A stretch of 8,817 bases of DNA from Acidobacteriota bacterium (GTDB lineage: Bacteria > Acidobacteriota > Blastocatellia > Pyrinomonadales > Pyrinomonadaceae), in assembly GCA_003222935.1 (NCBI GenBank), contig QHXL01000200.1, positions 1 through 8,817 of the forward strand, written 5' to 3'. Below are positions 1 through 8,738 of this stretch, piece by piece. The notes beneath the pieces were generated by a model. The model was not told the DNA's origin, made no database searches, and saw only the letters and a list, made by a program, of their open reading frames with translations. The stretch's first letter is position 1. Every line of letters starts with the position of its first letter. The translations under genes were made by a program, and so were the position numbers.

Positions 1-740
1 CTGAAGAAAGGCCGGCGGTTAATTCCCGGGACACCATCTGTCCTCCAAAACTGCAACGGATTGGTGGCACTGAACTGGACCGTGCCGATCGAATCGGAGA
101 CCCCAAAGAACTCTCTGGTAAAAATGTTTGGCGACGCTTGGTCGAAACGCCAGTAAGGTAACGCGACGCTTGGATCAATACTCTGAAGTTCGCGTTCGAG
201 ATCGAGTAGGTAGGCTCGGTGCCAGGGTAAGAAACCCGGGGCGCCGTGCGCCTGCGGTGAGCTGACATTCGTGTGCATGTCGCGAAAATCGGCGAACCGT
301 CCTGCACCCTGATTGTTGAGTTGTGCGAAAGCTGCAACTAATCGATCACGTTCACCTGCAGTCAAACTATTTGCGTTTTTGCGAACACGCACCATTATTT
401 TCACGGAACCCACAAGTGTGGCGCCAACACGTGCGTCGATCCTGACGTCGTTGTCGTTAGTGCTCGGTTGTCCAAATTTCCCGGCGACAAAGAAGGGAAC
501 TGAAATACCGGTAATGGGAACAGACAGAGATAAGGTTGGAGAGAACAGTCCGGTCGTGCCCTTGCGAAACACTACCGCGCCGCCGTTAGCTCCTCCTGAG
601 ACAAAAGAAAGCCGGACAGTAACGATTGGTGAAGTAGCGCCACTCGGGTTCGTAACACGTATCCGGCATGGGGAAGGCGCCCAAGAGACAAATTGGGCAC
701 GTGGATTTGCACTATTGTTAATCTGCAACTCGACGTTCAT
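1..740 (-). CDS. Tyrosinase-family copper protein, N-terminal part (runs off left edge)
   Basis: The frame is open from an ATG at 740 to the window edge (246 codons, no stop). A good ribosome-binding site (AGGAG, 7-nt gap) sets the start. Residues 1 to about 125 are a Ser/Thr/Val/Gly-rich, beta-strand-like segment without cysteine clusters or a signal peptide. The tyrosinase central domain begins near KNANSLTAGERDRL and carries the CuA site: H156 (in FRDMH), H165 and H174 in AHGAPGFLPWHRAYL, followed by LPYW. The H-x8-H spacing of the last two and the FLPWHR block are diagnostic of type-3 copper tyrosinases, which hydroxylate or oxidise phenols to quinones. The CuB histidines would lie beyond the window, so activity cannot be judged. 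Without a signal peptide the product may be cytoplasmic or may depend on a partner for export (inference). No promoter was recognised upstream. The family call is secure; the substrate is unknown. Confidence 0.9.
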   Translation of the reverse strand, partial: MNVELQINNSANPRAQFVSWAPSPCRIRVTNPSGATSPIVTVRLSFVSGGANGGAVVFRKGTTGLFSPTLSLSVPITGISVPFFVAGKFGQPSTNDNDVRIDARVGATLVGSVKIMVRVRKNANSLTAGERDRLVAAFAQLNNQGAGRFADFRDMHTNVSSPQAHGAPGFLPWHRAYLLDLERELQSIDPSVALPYWRFDQASPNIFTREFFGVSDSIGTVQFSATNPLQFWRTDGVPGINRRPFF

Positions 741-747
741 TATTAAT

Positions 748-752
748 CTCCT
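748..752 (-). promoter_or_regulatory. Ribosome-binding site of the tyrosinase gene
   Basis: Read on the minus strand this is AGGAG, seven bases before the ATG at 740. It decides the start, because the frame stays open further upstream without another supported start codon. Confidence 0.7.
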
Positions 753-1036
753 ATTGCGGGAGCTTCTCGAGCATTCATTTGCGGTGAGATGGATCTACCA
801 GGCGCAAAGAAGCCAAGGAGTTTGGTTTAGATGGATGAGGCTAAAGCAAGAACAACTACAGGAATTCAACGGCGAGTCGGAGCCTGAGGATTCACTTGCT
901 AACTAGCCAAAGAGTCATGACGGAACACGGGGGAATTCCGACGGCATTTGCGAGGCAGTGTCTTTTTAGACGGCGGCAATTTACGCCCCTGATCCCGGTA
1001 AGTCAATATTTATGTGGCACTAACAAACAGTTTGAT

Positions 1037-1064
1037 TTGCTAAATGAATGGTCTGGGTTATACT
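1037..1064 (+). promoter_or_regulatory. Candidate sigma70-type promoter upstream of the RNase E/G gene
   Basis: TTGCTA (1037-1042) and TATACT (1059-1064) are separated by 16 bases. The -10 box matches the consensus at five of six positions and the -35 box at four of six. Transcription would start near 1071 and give a leader of roughly 670 nt before the RNase start codon. This is the best promoter-like match I saw in the 1-kb gap, but it was found by eye. Confidence 0.4.
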
Positions 1065-1451
1065 GCCCCCAGCTCGCCCAGCCGGCTTTATCAGGCACTC
1101 AGTCAAACAACGAGACTCAGAAACGCGCAGGGAGCTGTGAAGTTTCCTTCGCATTGAGGCGAGACTAGATATTTGCATCGTCCGAAAGCGACGATTCTTA
1201 ATCAACTTCGGTAGCAGCCGTGAGCCTGGTCGACGATCAGGCGAAACAAGGCCCTCAGAAGTTTGAATCACGCACTAATTTCGACAAGGTTCAGAGCTCG
1301 CCCAGCGTTAGCAGTGCTTACTGCCTTTATCAGCTGACTTGCTCCCTGTTGTAGTGCTTTCAAATTTACGATGCCTCGGCTAGTCAGGTTTTCTGTTGAA
1401 AGAAGAAACTCGGTGCCTTGTTGCGGGTGAAGTCCACCTGTACTCGGCGGG

Positions 1452-1477
1452 AATTGCGTTTGCTTCGCAACGCAATT
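1452..1477 (+). promoter_or_regulatory. Stable hairpin in the presumed RNase E/G leader
   Basis: AATTGCG and CGCAATT close an 11-bp stem with one bulged T, an inner TTGC/GCAA stem and a TTC loop. No T-run follows, so it does not look like an intrinsic terminator. In Escherichia coli the rne 5' leader forms hairpins that mediate autoregulation by RNase E. A similar role here is inference only. Confidence 0.35.
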
Positions 1478-1739
1478 TGAAGATCACCTACCATCCGCGA
1501 TTTCTGACTTGGTTTTCACACCAATCTCAGCGTCCGGCTTTTTCCACTAACTCAATTAAGAGCGAGACGGTTATTCGTGTCGCTAATTCGGATCGCATGG
1601 CGTACCTCGCCGTAGGCTTGAAGGTTGCACCTGCTCAGTCCGCCCACCAACTAAACATAGCGCAAAACAGAATACACATTCGCTGTTCCAACACGGTACA
1701 CGCGCGGAGCTTTGCGCCTGAGGAGATTTCAGACCCGAA

Positions 1740-4361
<2,622 letters not shown>

Positions 4362-4362
4362 G

Positions 4363-4455
4363 TTTGTCGGGGCGTCCCTCCGCGGGCGCCCCTCCTTTGG
4401 TGTTTAGGACAGTCGAAGAGCAAGAAGGGCGCCCACGGAGTGACGCCCCGACAAA
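4363..4455. repeat. 34-bp inverted repeat between the RNase and hydrolase genes
   Basis: The arms 4363-4397 and 4422-4455 are near-perfect inverted copies, separated by a 24-base loop. The outer 14 bp (TTTGTCGGGGCGTC) are perfectly matched, then CTCCG and GGGCGCCC blocks pair with single mismatches between them. It starts one base after the RNase stop codon and ends seven bases before the hydrolase start codon. It would fold into a very stable RNA stem that could end or protect the RNase mRNA. There is no T-tract on either side, so it is not a textbook intrinsic terminator. It may be a copy of a dispersed palindromic repeat (inference). Confidence 0.75.
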
Positions 4456-4462
4456 TTAGCCG

Positions 4463-5458
4463 ATGAGTAAGTTAGGGAATTTTTGGAAGACACTCCTTGC
4501 GGGAGGTGCAGGTGTCGCAGCGCTTGCTGCTGTTAATGCGGCCATCCAACGTGGCGCGCAAGACCCCGACGACAGTGCACTTGGTGGTGAGGCGAAGTTC
4601 TTCACGTGGAAATACGGCCGGATCTTTTACAAAGAAGCGGGAGTTGTCGATCAGCGTCCATCGATCGTTTTTGTTCACGGGATTGGCGCGGGTTCTTCGA
4701 GTTTTATGTGGCGCAAGAACTTCGACGTTCTCAGTGAACACTTTCGCGTGTATGCCCTCGATTTACTCGGGTTCGGCTTTTCTGACAAACCGCCGGGCGC
4801 TCCTTACTCTGCTGATCTCTACGTCGAGTTGATTTCCGACTTCATTCGCGAAGTTGCCGGTGGGCGAGCAAATCTCATCGCCAGTTCGTTGGGTGCTTCC
4901 TACGTTGTTCGCGTGGCCGACGAACATCCCGAACTAATCAACGCCATGATTCTCAACGCACCCGCAGGCTACGATTCAATGCACACGCGGCCACGAATGG
5001 CAGGCGCAGCGTTCTACGGACTGTTGCAATCGCCAGTGTTGGGGACGTCGTTTTACAACGTGATGGCGAGTGAACGCAGCATTCGCGACTATGCTCGACA
5101 CAGTCTCTTCTACGATTATCGTCGCGTCACCGATCGTCTTGTGGCCCACCTTTACGCAACCAGTCACCAGGCCGGCGCACAATATGCCATCGCTGCTTTT
5201 CTTTCCGGCTACTTGAACACTGATATGCGCGCTGCATTTTCACGACTGTCGCAACGCGTGATTTTGGTTTGGGGTAAACAGGACTTGAATGCGCCAGTGG
5301 CGAGGGCGAATGCGCTCCTGGATTTGAATACGGGAGCTGAATTAGAAGTCTTTGATTTTTGCCGAATGATGCCTGAGCAGGAGCATCCCGAGCTGTTTAA
5401 TGCATTGGTGAGGGATTCGTTTTTTGAGAAATTTCAATTGAAATCCGTTGGCAGTTAA
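4463..5458 (+). CDS. Alpha/beta-fold hydrolase with N-terminal membrane anchor
   Basis: This 331-residue protein has the classic fold order. HGIGAGSSSFMW (72-83) forms the oxyanion region. ASSLGAS places the nucleophile at S142; this is the GxSxG elbow with Ala in the first position. The acid is probably D274 (WGKQD) and the catalytic histidine H308 (EHPELF). Residues 10-28 are a continuous Ala/Gly/Leu/Val stretch, consistent with an uncleaved signal anchor. The substrate cannot be predicted: esterase, lipase, epoxide hydrolase and C-C hydrolase subfamilies share these features. The start codon lies directly after the right arm of the inverted repeat with no visible ribosome-binding site, so translation may be weak or the true start later. 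Its 3' end faces mqnC with a 15-bp gap. Confidence 0.88.
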   Translation: MSKLGNFWKTLLAGGAGVAALAAVNAAIQRGAQDPDDSALGGEAKFFTWKYGRIFYKEAGVVDQRPSIVFVHGIGAGSSSFMWRKNFDVLSEHFRVYALDLLGFGFSDKPPGAPYSADLYVELISDFIREVAGGRANLIASSLGASYVVRVADEHPELINAMILNAPAGYDSMHTRPRMAGAAFYGLLQSPVLGTSFYNVMASERSIRDYARHSLFYDYRRVTDRLVAHLYATSHQAGAQYAIAAFLSGYLNTDMRAAFSRLSQRVILVWGKQDLNAPVARANALLDLNTGAELEVFDFCRMMPEQEHPELFNALVRDSFFEKFQLKSVGS

Positions 5459-5473
5459 GTCTTTCGGATCTAG

Positions 5474-6583
5474 TTAGACCATTACGGCTTCCAGCTGCGC
5501 GTCTCGATTGACGTGGCGGTAAAGGATGTCTCGCTGTTGCGGAGTGAACCCGGCCTCCCGTATTAGAAACTGCAAAGTAGTCTCATCAGCACTATTGTTT
5601 GCGCCTGCCGCTGAAACCACATTTTCTTCAATCATGATCGACCCCATGTCGTTTGCGCCAAACCGCAAGGCAACTTGACCGAGTCGTAATCCCTGTGTCA
5701 GCCATGACGACTGGAAGTTCTCGATGTTGTCGAGAAAGAGTCGCGACACGGCAAGCATTTTCAAATAGTCCACACCAGTTGGTTCAAGCTTGATTCGTCG
5801 ACCAAGTGCGGTGTTTTCACGCTGAAACGTCCAGGGAATAAACGCCGTGAATCCACCAGTCTCGTCTTGCAGATCCCGAATCCTCTGTAAATGCCTGACT
5901 TGATGCTCAACAGTGTCGCCAATACCAAACATCATGGTCGCGGTAGAACGCAGCCCGACTCGATGGACGGCGCGCATTACATCCAACCACTCCTGGGTTG
6001 TGCACTTTGTTGAGACACGTTTGCGTACTTCGTCATCAAGGATTTCAGCACCGCCACCGGGAAGACTATAGAGCCCTGCTGCCTTCAAGCGAGCCATGAT
6101 CGTTTCGTAATCGAGTTTTGAAATCAGATGAATGTTGTGAATCTCGGGTGGCGAAAAGCAGTGCAGTTGAAACGTTGGATACTTTTCACGTAACGAGCGC
6201 AGTAGATCTTCATACCACTCGATACCAAAATCGGGATGCAAACCACCCTGCATCAATACACCCGTCCCACCAAGCGCGATAGTCTCGTCGATCTTCTGGC
6301 AAATCTCATCGAACGTTCGCACATAAGTGTCGGCGGCGCCGGGCCGTCGATAAAAGGCACAAAAGGTACAAACGACGTTGCAGACGTTCGTATAGTTGAC
6401 GTTGCGATCGATTATGTACGTGACGATGTTGTCGGGATGTCGGCGCGCCCGGACTTCGTCAGCCGCGGCACCCATCGAGGCGATGTCGTGTGACTCGAGC
6501 AGGAAAGTACACTCGTCGACGGACATCCTGTCGCCCGCCAGCACCCTGTCCAGGATCGATTGAACTTTTGTTGGTTTCGTCAT
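5474..6583 (-). CDS. mqnC: Cyclic dehypoxanthine futalosine synthase MqnC (radical SAM)
   Basis: MqnC turns dehypoxanthine futalosine into its cyclic form in the futalosine route to menaquinone. The 369-residue length fits the family. The radical SAM [4Fe-4S] motif is C68-x3-C72-x2-C75 within NYTNVCNVVCTFCAFYR. Other family signatures are MQGGLHPD (111-118), LPGGGAEI (174-181), a TMMFGIGDT block and AFIPWTFQRENT. The last block and the NYTN lead-in favour MqnC over the related enzyme MqnE. The ATG at 6583 has an in-frame stop three codons upstream, which fixes the start; the ribosome-binding site is weak. It lies 28 bp downstream of mqnA on the same strand, so the two are very probably co-transcribed. 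mqnE, mqnB/mqnD and the later steps are not in this window. Confidence 0.95.
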   Translation of the reverse strand: MTKPTKVQSILDRVLAGDRMSVDECTFLLESHDIASMGAAADEVRARRHPDNIVTYIIDRNVNYTNVCNVVCTFCAFYRRPGAADTYVRTFDEICQKIDETIALGGTGVLMQGGLHPDFGIEWYEDLLRSLREKYPTFQLHCFSPPEIHNIHLISKLDYETIMARLKAAGLYSLPGGGAEILDDEVRKRVSTKCTTQEWLDVMRAVHRVGLRSTATMMFGIGDTVEHQVRHLQRIRDLQDETGGFTAFIPWTFQRENTALGRRIKLEPTGVDYLKMLAVSRLFLDNIENFQSSWLTQGLRLGQVALRFGANDMGSIMIEENVVSAAGANNSADETTLQFLIREAGFTPQQRDILYRHVNRDAQLEAVMV

Positions 6584-6611
6584 GACTACTTAAGCGGATA
6601 CTAAGCTATCG

Positions 6612-7421
6612 TTACAGGCTTTTCCAAGTATTGACCTGCGGAATAAGACCGTGTTTGTGTGCAAGCTCAAAATAGAGATCCAGGCCAGCGCGCAGTTGCG
6701 GATCAACTTCGAAACAGATGTTCTCATCCAGGTAACTCCGCAGAGACTCACGCGATAAGCCAAGCAGCTTTTGATAATGTTCCACGATCTCATTTTTAGC
6801 GCGTACGCCTTCGTCGCGGGCCGCCCGGAAGTCGACTGTTTGAGAATGTTGGATTGCGTTATCGCTAACCATCCACATGGCGAAAACGAAACCGAGGTCA
6901 GTGTAGTTTCGCCATAAGCGGGCCATGTCCCAAACCTTTAAACCTGTGCGAGGAAACACCATCGCCGGATCGCCGATCATGAGGGCGGCATCGTAGCGTT
7001 CGAGCATCTCCGCGAGATTTGGGGACTGTGTTGTCCACTCGGGTTCCTGGCCCAAAAACTCACGAAAGATAATTTTCACCAGAGTGGCTGACGTACGTGA
7101 AGATTCATCGAGTGCGACTGTGCGTATATCCGTTAGCTCACGATCTTTTGAGACCAGTACGACGCTACGTACTTCTTCTTTCGACCCGACGCAGACGTCC
7201 GGAATTAATGAACCGTTTGGAATCCGTTGGTATTCAATTACGGGAACCAAAGCAACCTCCACGGCCGACTGCGCCAGTAGTTGTGCACATTGAGCGGGCA
7301 CCGCCTCGATAAAATCGACGGTATTGCGCATTGAGCCGTGCAGAAAACTCCAGATTAGAGGAGCGCTATTGAGATAACTTGAGGCGGCAATTTTTAATGG
7401 AGAGTGCTCGGCGGAACTAAT
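6612..7421 (-). CDS. mqnA: Chorismate dehydratase MqnA, likely non-standard (ATT) start
   Basis: MqnA dehydrates chorismate to 3-enolpyruvyl-benzoate, the entry step of the futalosine menaquinone pathway. The periplasmic-binding-protein-like fold is recognisable from EVALVPVIEY, SVVLVSK, ALDESSRTSATLV, DAALMIGDPA and the LGFVFAMW block. The first ATG (7331) would remove the conserved N-terminus. Reading upstream in the same frame gives LKIAASSYLNSAPLIW, the family's SYLN-type substrate-site segment, before a stop at 7466. No ATG, GTG or TTG lies in that extension. The best start is ATT at 7419-7421, with GAGG eight bases before it, giving 269 residues, a normal family length. A conservative annotation from 7331 would give 239 residues. 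An upstream ATG (7462) is out of frame and stops at 7394. mqnC follows 28 bp downstream. Confidence 0.9.
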   Translation of the reverse strand: MSSAEHSPLKIAASSYLNSAPLIWSFLHGSMRNTVDFIEAVPAQCAQLLAQSAVEVALVPVIEYQRIPNGSLIPDVCVGSKEEVRSVVLVSKDRELTDIRTVALDESSRTSATLVKIIFREFLGQEPEWTTQSPNLAEMLERYDAALMIGDPAMVFPRTGLKVWDMARLWRNYTDLGFVFAMWMVSDNAIQHSQTVDFRAARDEGVRAKNEIVEHYQKLLGLSRESLRSYLDENICFEVDPQLRAGLDLYFELAHKHGLIPQVNTWKSL

Positions 7422-7429
7422 GTTGTGAT

Positions 7430-7433
7430 CCTC
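7430..7433 (-). promoter_or_regulatory. Ribosome-binding site supporting the ATT start of mqnA
   Basis: On the minus strand this reads GAGG, in the context AAGAGGATC, eight bases before the ATT at 7421. No comparable site precedes the downstream ATG at 7331, which argues for initiation at or near the ATT. Confidence 0.5.
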
Positions 7434-7460
7434 TTGATTGGTTTGTTGATTACGATTCGC

Positions 7461-7489
7461 ATGCTAAAGGATTGAATAAGCGTCGGCAA
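7461..7489 (-). promoter_or_regulatory. Candidate promoter of the mqnA-mqnC operon
   Basis: On the minus strand TTGCCG (7489-7484) and TAGCAT (7466-7461) are 17 bases apart, each matching the sigma70 consensus at four of six positions. Transcription would start near 7454, leaving a leader of about 33 nt ahead of the proposed ATT start. The -35 box abuts the palindromic repeat that begins at 7490. This is a by-eye match of moderate quality. Confidence 0.35.
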
Positions 7490-7648
7490 GTGTCCGATAA
7501 ACTCCTGTCCGATAAACTTCAGTTTTGTCGTGATCGCCACCAGAAGCCCCCTGGCTAACACCACGACAAAGTGAGGTTTATCTTCATTACCACCAGAAGC
7601 CCACTAGCTAACATCACGACAAACTGAAGTTTATCGGACAATTGACAC
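7490..7648. repeat. Nested palindromic repeat element in the divergent intergenic region
   Basis: This 159-bp block has no coding frame of note. It opens with a 15-bp tandem repeat (TGTCCGATAAACT at 7491 and 7506). The left arm 7506-7533 is inverted at 7613-7640 with one base difference, and a degenerate inverted copy lies at 7562-7582. Between them a 46-bp unit beginning CCACCAGAAGCCC occurs twice (7537-7582 and 7590-7635; 41 of 46 positions agree, 53-bp period). So there is one full palindromic unit plus a second copy lacking its left arm. The outermost GTGTC (7490) and GACAC (7644) also match. It resembles REP- or MITE-like dispersed elements; no transposase is nearby. Confidence 0.8.
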
Positions 7649-7671
7649 CCATCTTTTGCGGCCACTACTAT
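7642..7671 (+). promoter_or_regulatory. Candidate promoter of the cyclase-family gene
   Basis: A perfect -35 box TTGACA (7642-7647) is followed after 18 bases by TACTAT (7666-7671), four of six matches to TATAAT. Transcription would start near 7678, only about seven bases before the ATG at 7685, giving a nearly leaderless mRNA. The -35 box overlaps the outer end of the palindromic repeat. Confidence 0.5.
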
Positions 7672-7684
7672 CCTGAGAAATCAA

Positions 7685-8329
7685 ATGCCTATCTACGATG
7701 TTTCCGTTCCGCTAACGAACGAGATGCCCACTTATCCAGGAGATCCTGGGATTCAAATTCGCGACTGGTACAGTCTTTCCAAAGGCGATGCCGCCAATGT
7801 GACCCACTTGAGTTTTGGCGCTCATACCGGAACTCACGTCGACGCTCCCGCTCATTTCATAGAGGGCGCAAAAAAAGTTGAATCACTTCCTCTCGACGTG
7901 TTACTCGGCAGGGCTCAAGTAATCGAAGTCCCAGAGGACCGACTGTCGATCAATGAAGAGTTTGTCAGTGCGAATTACGTTCAAGGACAGACTCGAGTAC
8001 TGTTTAAGACGAGGAATTCCAGTTTTTGGCGTGACCGAAGTGCCGGGTTTCGCCAGGACTCTACCTACTTGGAATTGGACGCCGCAAAGTACCTGGCCCA
8101 GGCAGACGTGAAACTGGTTGGCATCGACTACTTGTCTATCGAACAGTTTGGGCAAAAGAATCACCCGACGCATCTCGCTCTGCTTACAGAAGGTGTGGTG
8201 ATTGTTGAAGGCTTAAATCTTAGCGAGGTAGCAGCGGGCCAATATGAATTGATTTGTTTGCCGTTGCGAATTAGTAGTGGAAAAGGCGATGGAGCGCCCG
8301 CACGAGTCGTTCTCCGCACACTCGATTGA
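7685..8329 (+). CDS. Cyclase / kynurenine formamidase-family metal-dependent hydrolase
   Basis: This 214-residue protein has the family fingerprint HTGTHVDAPAHF, with likely metal ligands H47, H51, D53 and H57. A second histidine cluster, H160 and H163 (NHPTHLALL), and the EGLNL segment around E175 complete the usual active-site set. It also has the YPGDP turn (17-21) and the C-terminal GDGAPARVV block. The family includes bacterial arylformamidase KynB (N-formylkynurenine to kynurenine plus formate), isatin hydrolase and polyketide-type cyclases. KynB-like activity is the most common assignment for this length, but no tryptophan-degradation gene is present here to support it. GAGA lies six bases before the ATG. 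The gene heads a rightward group with the alkyltransferase-like gene and the partial gene after it. Confidence 0.88.
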   Translation: MPIYDVSVPLTNEMPTYPGDPGIQIRDWYSLSKGDAANVTHLSFGAHTGTHVDAPAHFIEGAKKVESLPLDVLLGRAQVIEVPEDRLSINEEFVSANYVQGQTRVLFKTRNSSFWRDRSAGFRQDSTYLELDAAKYLAQADVKLVGIDYLSIEQFGQKNHPTHLALLTEGVVIVEGLNLSEVAAGQYELICLPLRISSGKGDGAPARVVLRTLD

Positions 8330-8342
8330 TAAGAATAGATCC

Positions 8343-8738
8343 GTGGCTAAACGAGATAACCCAAATTACCGCGAACGCGTATACAAGATTGTGCGGTCAA
8401 TTCCATCGGGCAGGGTCATGACTTACGGTCAAATTGCCGAGTTGCTTGGCGATGGTTATACACCGAGGACCGTAGGGTTTGTGATGCACGCTACGCCTGA
8501 AGGTACGCCATGGCACCGGGTGTTAAATGCTCAGGGCGCATGTTCGACAGGTAATGTCGTGCTTCCACATGATAAGCAGCAACGTTTACTTGAGCGCGAA
8601 GGTGTTGTGTTCGACAAGAATGGGCGCTGTGACCTGCAAACGTTTTTATGGAAACCAAAATCGCGTTCCAAGCGATTGCCTACAGTTACTTTGTTCAAAC
8701 GCACGTCGGCCAAATCCTCTCGAGGAGTCAAAAGATGA
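8343..8738 (+). CDS. Alkyltransferase-like protein (MGMT-family DNA-binding domain, catalytic Cys replaced by Trp)
   Basis: The fold matches the DNA-binding domain of O6-alkylguanine-DNA alkyltransferases: IPSGRVMTYGQIAELLG (helix-turn-helix), R42 in TPRTVGFVMHATP as the base-flipping arginine finger, and the active-site loop PWHRVLNAQG, residues 56-59. MGMT enzymes have PCHR there; Trp at the cysteine position is the hallmark of alkyltransferase-like (ATL) proteins. ATLs bind O6-alkylguanine without repairing it and recruit nucleotide excision repair. Length (131 residues from GTG 8343) fits. The start is uncertain: GTG 8277 or ATG 8289 would also be in frame but overlap the cyclase gene by 41-53 bases and add a sequence not typical of the family. 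The last 25 residues are Lys/Arg/Ser-rich. It overlaps the next gene by four bases. Confidence 0.87.
   Translation: MAKRDNPNYRERVYKIVRSIPSGRVMTYGQIAELLGDGYTPRTVGFVMHATPEGTPWHRVLNAQGACSTGNVVLPHDKQQRLLEREGVVFDKNGRCDLQTFLWKPKSRSKRLPTVTLFKRTSAKSSRGVKR
8722..8727 (+). promoter_or_regulatory. Strong ribosome-binding site for the gene at the right edge
   Basis: GAGGAG lies seven bases before the ATG at 8735 and inside the end of the ATL gene. It is the best Shine-Dalgarno match in the window and supports a real start there. Confidence 0.7.

Larger units (their letters stand above)
741..1739. other. About 1 kb with no convincing gene; probable 5' regions of the two divergent flanking genes
   Basis: Several open frames of 70-120 codons cross this stretch on both strands, but none has a ribosome-binding site, a recognisable domain or a plausible start context, and they overlap one another. 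No tRNA cloverleaf or rRNA-like sequence was found. What can be supported is a sigma70-like promoter at 1037-1064 pointing right and a stable hairpin at 1452-1477. Smaller inverted repeats are GCAGT/ACTGC at 1311-1324 and TTGGT/ACCAA at 1509-1524. The simplest reading is a long untranslated leader for the RNase E/G gene plus the upstream region of the tyrosinase gene. A decayed gene cannot be excluded. Confidence 0.5.

Noticed and set aside
313..906. 197-codon open frame on the plus strand
   Set aside because: It is antisense to the tyrosinase gene in the same codon phase, has no domain, and the minus-strand frame carries clear copper-site motifs and a ribosome-binding site.
896..1271. Short open frames of 83-90 codons on both strands
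   Set aside because: They overlap each other, lack start context and show no family resemblance.
1256..1275. GTTTGAATC resembling a tRNA T-loop
   Set aside because: The flanking bases do not form a 5-bp T-stem and no acceptor, D or anticodon arm can be drawn around it.
4363..4455. Classical intrinsic terminator
   Set aside because: The stem is longer than usual and no T-tract follows on either strand.
7394..7462. Upstream ATG for mqnA with a frameshift at the A5 run
   Set aside because: That frame stops at TAA before the run, so a slip or an extra A there would not join it to mqnA; it also overlaps the candidate -10 box.
7491..7640. Possible CRISPR-like array
   Set aside because: There are only two repeat units and almost the whole 53-bp period is conserved, so there are no distinct spacers; the structure is palindromic instead.
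8277..8342. GTG 8277 or ATG 8289 as start of the ATL gene
   Set aside because: Both need a 41-53 base overlap with the cyclase gene and add residues atypical of the family; GTG 8343 gives a normal N-terminus, though this remains uncertain.
8499..8520. Active O6-methylguanine-DNA methyltransferase
   Set aside because: The acceptor cysteine of the PCHR motif is Trp, so alkyl transfer is not expected.
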